The notes beneath the pieces were generated by a model, which was not told where the DNA came from, made no database searches, and was given only the letters and a program-made list of their open reading frames with translations. Source: Agrobacterium tumefaciens_K (lineage in GTDB: Bacteria > Pseudomonadota > Alphaproteobacteria > Rhizobiales > Rhizobiaceae). Taken from it: a stretch of 64,000 bases of DNA. Below, piece by piece: positions 58,817 through 64,000 of the stretch (position 1 is its first letter; each line of letters opens with the position of its first letter). The stretch lies in NCBI RefSeq assembly GCF_031801495.1, contig NZ_JAOEGC010000002.1, positions 1,860,001 to 1,924,000 on the forward strand, in the 5' to 3' direction. A program made the position numbers and the translations under genes.

Positions 58817-60067
58817 ATGACGAGCGCCGCACCGAAAACCGGCTTCAGCAGAAACGTCAAACTCAAGTCCGCATTGCTTCAGCACAAGGCTCTGTCCAAG
58901 AGCGGTTTCTCCGAACGCCTGTTCGGCGTGCTGTTTTCCGGTCTGGTCTACCCTCAGATCTGGGAAGACCCGGAAATCGATATGGAGGCCATGGAGCTTC
59001 GCGACGGCCATAGCGTCGTCACCATCGGCTCCGGCGGCTGCAACATGCTGGCCTATCTCTCCCGCAACCCCGAAAGCATCGATGTCGTCGACCTCAACCC
59101 GCACCACATCGCGCTGAACAAGCTGAAGCTGGCCGCCTTCCGTCACCTTCCCGGCCATCAGGATGTGGTCAGGCATTTCGGCAGGGCCAATACGAACGTC
59201 AACAGCAAGGGCTTTGATCGTTTCATCGCCCCGCATCTCGACGACACCACCAGGGCATACTGGTCGAAGCGCACCATGTCCGGCCGCCGCCGTATCTCGG
59301 TGTTCGACCGTAACATCTATCGCACCGGCCTCCTCGGCCGCTTCATCGGCGCCGGACACCTCATGGCGCGTCTGCACGGCGTCAGGCTCACGGAGATGGC
59401 GAAAAGCCGCACACTGGACGAGCAGCGCCAGTTCTTCGACAGCAAGGTAGCCCCCCTGTTCGATAAGCCGGTGGTTCGCTGGCTGACCAAGCGCAAAAGC
59501 TCCCTTTTCGGACTCGGTATCCCGCCGCGCCAGTATGACGAACTGGCAAGCCTCTCGTCGAACGGCACTATTGCCTCCGTCCTTCGCCAGCGGCTTGAGA
59601 AGCTCGCCTGCGACTTCCCGCTCAGCGACAATTATTTTGCCTGGCAGGCCTTTGCCCGTCGTTATCCCGAACCGCACGAAGGCGCCCTGCCCGCCTACCT
59701 GAAGCGGGAATATTACGAGGCGATCCGCGACAATGCCTCGCGTGTTTCCGTTCACCATGAAACCTACACGGAGCTTCTGGCCAGAAAGCCGGCAAGCAGC
59801 GTCGATCGCTACATTCTGCTCGATGCGCAGGACTGGATGACGGACGCGCAGCTGAACGAGCTCTGGTCGCAGATCAGCCGCACGGCAGCCCCCGGTGCCC
59901 GCGTCATCTTCCGCACGGCCGCAGAAAAGAGCGTCATAGAGGGACGGCTTTCGCCCGACATCCGCAATCAGTGGGCCTATCAGGAAGATCGCTCGAAAGA
60001 ACTGAATGCCAGAGATCGCTCCGCCATTTATGGCGGCTTCCACATCTATGAGAGGGCTTCGGCATGA
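58817..60067 (+). CDS. btaA: SAM:diacylglycerol 3-amino-3-carboxypropyltransferase (BtaA)
   Basis: First step of betaine lipid (DGTS) synthesis: moves the aminocarboxypropyl group of SAM to diacylglycerol, giving diacylglyceryl homoserine. The 416-residue protein has the BtaA hallmarks GVLFSGLVYPQIWEDPEID, the SAM-binding VVTIGSGGCNMLAYLSRNPESIDVVDLNPHH, and LDAQDWMTDAQLNELW near the C-terminus. ATG 58817 follows AGAGGTGG; a 36-residue extension is rejected. It overlaps btaB by four bases, and a candidate Pho box lies upstream. Confidence 0.95.
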   Translation: MTSAAPKTGFSRNVKLKSALLQHKALSKSGFSERLFGVLFSGLVYPQIWEDPEIDMEAMELRDGHSVVTIGSGGCNMLAYLSRNPESIDVVDLNPHHIALNKLKLAAFRHLPGHQDVVRHFGRANTNVNSKGFDRFIAPHLDDTTRAYWSKRTMSGRRRISVFDRNIYRTGLLGRFIGAGHLMARLHGVRLTEMAKSRTLDEQRQFFDSKVAPLFDKPVVRWLTKRKSSLFGLGIPPRQYDELASLSSNGTIASVLRQRLEKLACDFPLSDNYFAWQAFARRYPEPHEGALPAYLKREYYEAIRDNASRVSVHHETYTELLARKPASSVDRYILLDAQDWMTDAQLNELWSQISRTAAPGARVIFRTAAEKSVIEGRLSPDIRNQWAYQEDRSKELNARDRSAIYGGFHIYERASA

Positions 60068-60780
60068 AAACCATCGGTGAGAATGTCGGTCTTGCAGATA
60101 GCAACCATGCAGGTCTGATGGATCGCATGTACCGCCACCAGCGGCACATCTACGACATCACCCGCAAATATTACCTTCTCGGTCGCGACAGAACCATTGC
60201 CGCGCTCGCCGTTCCGGATGGCGGCTCGCTGCTGGAGGTCGGTTGCGGAACCGGTCGCAATCTGCTTCTCGCCAACCGCGCCTTTCCAGAAGCACGGCTG
60301 TTCGGCCTCGATATTTCCGCCGAAATGCTGGCGACCGCTTCGGACAATTTCAACGGTAGGAAACAGCGCCCACAGCTTCGCGTTTCCGACGCGACGACGT
60401 TCAGGGCGAGCGAGTTCGGTGAGCCGAACGGTTTCGACCGCATCATGATTTCGTACTCGCTGTCGATGATCCCGGACTGGGAAAAGGCGATCGAGCGCGC
60501 CCTGGCGGCACTGGCGCCCGCTGGTTCGCTGCATATCGTCGACTTCGGCCAACAGGTGCAGCTCCCCGGCTGGTTCCGTTTCCTGTTGCAGGCATGGCTG
60601 GCGCGCTTCCATGTGACGCCGCGCGCCAATCTGCGTTACGTGCTCGCAAACATGGCAGGCAGCAACGACGCGACACTCGAATTCGAGGAGATCGCTCGCG
60701 GCTACGCGTGGCGCGCAGTTATCACCCTGCCGGCTGCGGAACCGCAGAAAAAGCCGGTCCGCATTCTCGAAGACGCATGA
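60064..60780 (+). CDS. btaB: Diacylglyceryl homoserine N-methyltransferase (BtaB)
   Basis: Three SAM-dependent methylations of diacylglyceryl homoserine to give DGTS. The 238-residue class I methyltransferase opens with HAGLMDRMYRHQRHIYDITRKYYLLGRDR, a BtaB signature. SAM motif I is LLEVGCGTGRNLLLANRAFP, followed by LFGLDISAEMLATA. The ATG overlaps the btaA stop (ATGA), so both steps are coupled. Together they let the cell replace phospholipids when phosphate is scarce. Confidence 0.94.
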   Translation: MKTIGENVGLADSNHAGLMDRMYRHQRHIYDITRKYYLLGRDRTIAALAVPDGGSLLEVGCGTGRNLLLANRAFPEARLFGLDISAEMLATASDNFNGRKQRPQLRVSDATTFRASEFGEPNGFDRIMISYSLSMIPDWEKAIERALAALAPAGSLHIVDFGQQVQLPGWFRFLLQAWLARFHVTPRANLRYVLANMAGSNDATLEFEEIARGYAWRAVITLPAAEPQKKPVRILEDA

Positions 60781-60906
60781 ACCGAACGCTGAAAACCGCC
60801 GAGCCCCTCTTGCCATAACCGCTTGTTTACCATGTTATGGTTAAACAGGGAGATGCGGCGCGTTTCGTGTGCTGCCTGACGGGCAACGACATTTTTCAGG
60901 GTTTCA

Positions 60907-61695
60907 ATGCGGTTACGTTTATCGGCGATACTGTCTGCCTTGCTGCTGGCCAGCGGTTGCACATCCACGAGCTACGATCTGCTTGAAACGGCCTCCGTCG
61001 CCAAGCCGAAATTCGCCGACACCGACCCGCAGGATTTCGGCCACAACAATCCGCACCGCCACGAGGTCCATGGCATCGACGTTTCCAAGTGGAACGGCAG
61101 CGTCGACTGGCAGACCGTGCGTAAATCCGGCGTCTCCTTCGTGTTCGTCAAGGCAACGGAAGGCTCCGACCGCATCGACCCGAAATTCGACGATCACTGG
61201 CGCAATGCTGCGAGTGCAGGCATCGCTCACGCCCCCTATCATTTCTATTATTTCTGCTCGACCGCCGACTCCCAGGCCGACTGGTTCATCCGTAACGTTC
61301 CCAAGGGCGCGGTAACGCTTCCCCCTGTTCTGGACGTGGAATGGAACCCCGCCTCGCCCACCTGCAAAACACGACCTGCACCTGCTGTCGTTCGCGTGGA
61401 GATGCAGCGCTTCCTCGATCGCATCGAGGCGCATTACGGCAAGCGGCCGATCATCTACACCTCTGTCGACTTCCATCGCGACAACCTCGTCGGCCAGTTC
61501 AAGAACTACCATTTCTGGGTCCGCTCCGTCGCTGCCCACCCGGCCAAAATCTACGAAGACCGGCAATGGGCTTTCTGGCAATACACGGCCACCGGTGTCG
61601 TACCGGGTGTCAGCGGGCCAACGGACATCAATGTTTTCGCTGGAACGGAAAAGAACTGGCGCAAATGGGTCGCTGAAGCGAATAAGAACGGCTAA
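60907..61695 (+). CDS. GH25 family lysozyme-like lipoprotein
   Basis: A 262-residue secreted muramidase. Signal peptide with lipobox LLASGC (Cys18). The GH25 barrel starts VHGIDVSKWNGSVDWQTVRKSG (Asp58) and continues FVFVKATEGSDRIDPKF. The catalytic Asp143 and Glu145 are in PPVLDVEWNP, and the barrel closes with QWAFWQYTATGVVPGVSGPTDINVF. GH25 enzymes often occur in phage, but no phage genes are near and the lipobox argues for a host envelope role. An imperfect inverted repeat (TGTTTACCAT / ATGGTTAAACA) lies upstream near 60823-60848. Confidence 0.92.
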   Translation: MRLRLSAILSALLLASGCTSTSYDLLETASVAKPKFADTDPQDFGHNNPHRHEVHGIDVSKWNGSVDWQTVRKSGVSFVFVKATEGSDRIDPKFDDHWRNAASAGIAHAPYHFYYFCSTADSQADWFIRNVPKGAVTLPPVLDVEWNPASPTCKTRPAPAVVRVEMQRFLDRIEAHYGKRPIIYTSVDFHRDNLVGQFKNYHFWVRSVAAHPAKIYEDRQWAFWQYTATGVVPGVSGPTDINVFAGTEKNWRKWVAEANKNG

Positions 61696-61808
61696 GAAGC
61701 AACACTTTCAAAAAAACAGCGTTCTGACGTGCAAGTTGAAACGACTGCCCGTTTTTTTGTCGCAAACATAACGCTAAAGCGGGCATAAGACCTATCGAGG
61801 AAACTTCT

Positions 61809-63035
61809 ATGCCTACTTTGTGCTCGCGCAGCGTTCTTTTTGCTGCCGCCATGTCTCTTCTTTCCGCCGGTTCGGCTCTCGCCGTCACGCCCATGGCTTC
61901 ACCTGAAGATCCCAAGCAGGTTGCCTGCGGCGGCGATCTCGCGGATTTTCTCGCTGGCGTAAAGACCGAGGCGATCGCCAAGGGCGTTCCTGCGGAAGCC
62001 GTGGACAAGGCGCTGGCTGGCGCCCAGATCGATCCGAAGGTTCTGTCCCGTGACCGCGCACAGGGTGTGTTCCGCCAGACCTTCCTCGAATTCTCGCAGC
62101 GCACCGTCAGCCAGGCCCGCCTCGACATCGGTCGCAAGAAGCTTCAGGAGCTGTCCTCCACCTTCAAACGCGCAGAAGATGAGTTCGGCGTTCCCGCAGG
62201 TGTGATCGCCGCCTTCTGGGCCATGGAAACCGACTTCGGCGCCGTACAGGGCGACTTCAACACCCGCAACGCGCTGGTTACACTTTCGCATGACTGCCGC
62301 CGCCCGGAACTTTTCCGTCCGCAGTTGATTGCGCTGACGGAGATGGTGCAGCATGGCGATCTCGACCCGGCCACCAACACCGGCGCATGGGCTGGCGAAA
62401 TCGGCCAGGTACAGATGCTGCCAAAGGACATCATCGCCTTCGGCGTCGACGGGGACGGTGACGGCCACGTCAACGTCAAGGGCAGCGGTCCGGATGCGAT
62501 CCTGACGGCCGCCAAATTCATCCAGCATCTGGGCTTCAAGAAGGGCCAGCCGTGGATTCAGGAAGTATCCCTGCCGGAGAACCTCCCCTGGGAAAAATCC
62601 GGTCTTGGCGGTCCGCTGACGGCTGGTGACTGGTTTGCGCTTGGCGTGACGCCGCGTGATGGCAACAGGAACTTCGCCGATCTGCCGGCCGCACTCATCA
62701 TGCCACAGGGCCGCAAGGGACCGACCTTCATCACCTATCCAAACTTCAACATCTACCTCGAGTGGAACCAGTCATTCATCTACACGACGTCTGCGGCCTA
62801 CTTCGCGACGCGTCTGATGGGTGCGCCCGTTTATGAAAAGGGCAACCCCGATCCGGGCTTTGACGATGCGACCATGAAGCAGCTTCAGACGAAGCTGGAA
62901 GCGAAGGGACATAACGTCGGCAAGGTGGACGGCATCCTCGGCTCCGGTACGCGTGTTGCCATCCAGAAGGAACAGCAGCGCCTTGGAATGCCCGCCGATG
63001 GCTGGCCGACAACCACGCTTCTGGAAGCCCTTTAA
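61809..63035 (+). CDS. MltB-type lytic murein transglycosylase with peptidoglycan-binding domain
   Basis: A 408-residue periplasmic enzyme. A signal peptide ends at SALA near residue 25. The SLT_2 domain has catalytic Glu in AAFWAMETDFGAVQGDFNT, followed by GQVQMLPKDIIAFGVDGDGDGHVNV. A C-terminal PG_binding_1 repeat (MKQLQTKLEAKGHNVGKVDGILGSGTR) anchors it to the wall. No lipobox, so soluble periplasmic rather than the lipoprotein form of E. coli MltB. GAGGAA stands nine bases before the ATG. Confidence 0.94.
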   Translation: MPTLCSRSVLFAAAMSLLSAGSALAVTPMASPEDPKQVACGGDLADFLAGVKTEAIAKGVPAEAVDKALAGAQIDPKVLSRDRAQGVFRQTFLEFSQRTVSQARLDIGRKKLQELSSTFKRAEDEFGVPAGVIAAFWAMETDFGAVQGDFNTRNALVTLSHDCRRPELFRPQLIALTEMVQHGDLDPATNTGAWAGEIGQVQMLPKDIIAFGVDGDGDGHVNVKGSGPDAILTAAKFIQHLGFKKGQPWIQEVSLPENLPWEKSGLGGPLTAGDWFALGVTPRDGNRNFADLPAALIMPQGRKGPTFITYPNFNIYLEWNQSFIYTTSAAYFATRLMGAPVYEKGNPDPGFDDATMKQLQTKLEAKGHNVGKVDGILGSGTRVAIQKEQQRLGMPADGWPTTTLLEAL

Positions 63036-63312
63036 CCTGTCTTAACGAGCCTGTCCGGCGCTTAATTCCTGCGCCGGAAACAAGGCAAAAAGCGTTAATC
63101 TCTACCGGATGACTGGGGATAAAACCCCGGTCATTTACTTTTTTTAAAGATATGAAGCATTGCGTGATGCCGAAATAACGATTTAATTTCAAATAATTAC
63201 GCGAAGAAAATTTTTCTCGCCGCAAAAACCGTGCTGCACCGCATCACAGAATCCGCTTTTCAACTGCCATGAAACCGTCATAATATCTTCCTGTCAGCAA
63301 CAGGAGGCACCC

Positions 63313-63390
63313 ATGGGACTTACAAAATCTCTTAATGCCTTGGCAGTCGGTTTGGCGTTTCTGTTCGTAACGATGATGCTTTTCATCTAA
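63313..63390 (+). CDS. Tiny single-helix membrane protein, 25 residues
   Basis: A 25-codon frame beginning MGLTKSLNALAVGLAF and ending MMLFI. The ribosome site AGGAGG lies five bases before the ATG, the best in this region. A bidirectional terminator follows at 63440-63477. One basic residue then a continuous hydrophobic stretch predicts a small inner-membrane protein. It is too short for most gene finders, so it may be unannotated in relatives. Function unknown. Confidence 0.6.
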   Translation: MGLTKSLNALAVGLAFLFVTMMLFI

Positions 63391-63439
63391 CGAGGAGAGC
63401 GGGCGGAACGCGAGTGAAGCCGCATAGTATGACACAGTT

Positions 63440-63477
63440 AAAAAAAGCGCAGGTTCGGCCGAACCCGCGCTTTTTTA
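63440..63477. terminator. Bidirectional terminator between the tiny protein gene and metF
   Basis: AAAAAAGCGC, a GGTTCG-GC-CGAACC core and GCGCTTTTTT form one long stem with A-run and T-run flanks. It serves the plus-strand small gene and the minus-strand metF, whose stop is 20 bases away. Confidence 0.92.
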
Positions 63478-63496
63478 TTGTCCTTCAGAGCTGAAA

Positions 63497-64000
63497 TCAG
63501 GCGGCGCTGCGACGCAGCTTTTCCATTCCGAGATTTTCGAGAACGGCATTCACCAGCGGCGCGCGATTCATCGTATAGAGATGGAATTCGCTGGCGCCAC
63601 GCTTCTGCAGATCGGCGATCTGCTCGGCAGCGACTTCAGCAGCCACGCGTGCGCGACCTTCCGGATCTTCGTCATATCCGGCAAAACGATCATCGAGAAA
63701 GGCCGGAACGCTCGTGCCGCAACGGCCTGCAAAACGCTTGAGCTGCGTGAGGTTCTGGATCGGCATGATGCCTGGCACGACGGGAATGGTGATACCAGCC
63801 GCCGTCACACGTTCCATGTAACGTTCGAAAACATCGTTGTCGAAGAAGAACTGCGTGAGTGCACGGGTGGCACCGTTGTCAGCCTTGCGCTTGAGCATGT
63901 CGATATCGACGGCTTCGCTGGCGCTTTCTGGATGCTTTTCCGGATAAGCCGATACCGAGATTTCGAAATCGCCGATGTCCCGCAGACCTCTGACCAGCGC
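63497..64000 (-). CDS. metF: Methylenetetrahydrofolate reductase, 5' part outside window
   Basis: Reduces 5,10-methylene-THF to 5-methyl-THF for methionine synthesis. The last 167 residues are in the window: ISVSAYPEKHPES, then IDMLKRKADNGATRALTQFFFDNDVF, VPGIMPIQNLTQLKRFAGRCGTSVP and the C-terminal EFHLYTMNRAPLVNAVLENLG. These are the folate- and FAD-binding strands of MetF. The gene runs off the right edge toward its start. Confidence 0.95.
   Translation of the reverse strand, partial: ALVRGLRDIGDFEISVSAYPEKHPESASEAVDIDMLKRKADNGATRALTQFFFDNDVFERYMERVTAAGITIPVVPGIMPIQNLTQLKRFAGRCGTSVPAFLDDRFAGYDEDPEGRARVAAEVAAEQIADLQKRGASEFHLYTMNRAPLVNAVLENLGMEKLRRSAA

Noticed and set aside
60823..60848. 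TGTTTACCAT / ATGGTTAAACA imperfect inverted repeat before the GH25 gene
   Set aside because: One-base asymmetry and no neighbouring regulator; too weak to list as an operator.
60907..61695. GH25 lysozyme considered as a prophage remnant
   Set aside because: It has a lipoprotein signal and no holin, integrase or structural phage genes nearby.
63036..63060. TTAA-CCTGTC-TTAA after the MltB-type gene as a CtrA site
   Set aside because: Spacer is six bases rather than seven and it lies downstream of a gene end, not at a promoter.

Overview
The window reads as a chromosomal segment of an alphaproteobacterium of the Rhizobiaceae, most likely the Agrobacterium tumefaciens group. The reasons are the GC-rich codon usage, the split mraZ-to-ftsZ division cluster followed by lpxC, bamD, recN and ligA, an orphan cheW, the betaine-lipid genes btaA and btaB, a PPi-dependent phosphofructokinase, and CtrA-like and GANTC motifs between division genes. 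This identification rests on gene content and memory of related genomes, not on a search. Both window edges cut genes: an RND efflux permease at the left and metF at the right.

Left third (1-22000) is a mosaic of short operons. It holds an RND efflux pair, an AhpD-like protein, a UvrD/PcrA helicase, paired YdcZ-type permeases, a DUF2778 L,D-transpeptidase-like protein, nicotinamidase, azlCD, aminopeptidase P, prmA, an SCO1-type copper chaperone, cheW, creA, a DEDDh exonuclease, a LysR regulator divergent from an EamA exporter, a GNAT acetyltransferase and an APH-fold kinase. Three small proteins (39, 57 and 52 residues) lie between them.

The centre (22000-49300) is read right to left and is the envelope and division block: mraZ, rsmH, ftsL, ftsI, murE, murF, mraY, murD, ftsW, murG, murC, murB, then ddlB, ftsQ, ftsA, ftsZ, then lpxC, then bamD, recN and ligA. 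Many junctions are 4-base ATGA overlaps, which suggests translational coupling. An MHS-type MFS transporter on the opposite strand splits murB from ddlB. The intergenic DNA is rich in signals: a five-unit, 10-bp-period TGGG array upstream of mraZ (a candidate MraZ box), two perfect TTAA-N7-TTAA CtrA-like sites, a shared degenerate CtrA-like motif before both mraZ and ddlB, a cluster of five GANTC sites and two phased palindromes.

The right third (49700-64000) starts with the RNase P RNA gene (rnpB, minus strand). Tandem paralogous FAD oxidoreductases of the monomeric sarcosine oxidase type follow. Next comes a group of cell-wall lytic enzymes (two SLT-type transglycosylases, an AmiD-type amidase, a GH25 muramidase and an MltB-type transglycosylase), mixed with a TerB-DnaJ protein, the PPi-dependent phosphofructokinase, a LysE-type exporter and btaAB for the phosphorus-free lipid DGTS. 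A candidate Pho box lies just upstream of btaA. A two-module palindromic repeat of the kind dispersed in rhizobial genomes lies between the phosphofructokinase and LysE genes. A 25-residue one-helix protein with an excellent ribosome site precedes metF.

I saw no insertion sequence, prophage, CRISPR array or tRNA. I also saw no convincing new multi-gene system. The most interesting material is regulatory DNA in the division cluster and the previously uncalled small genes.
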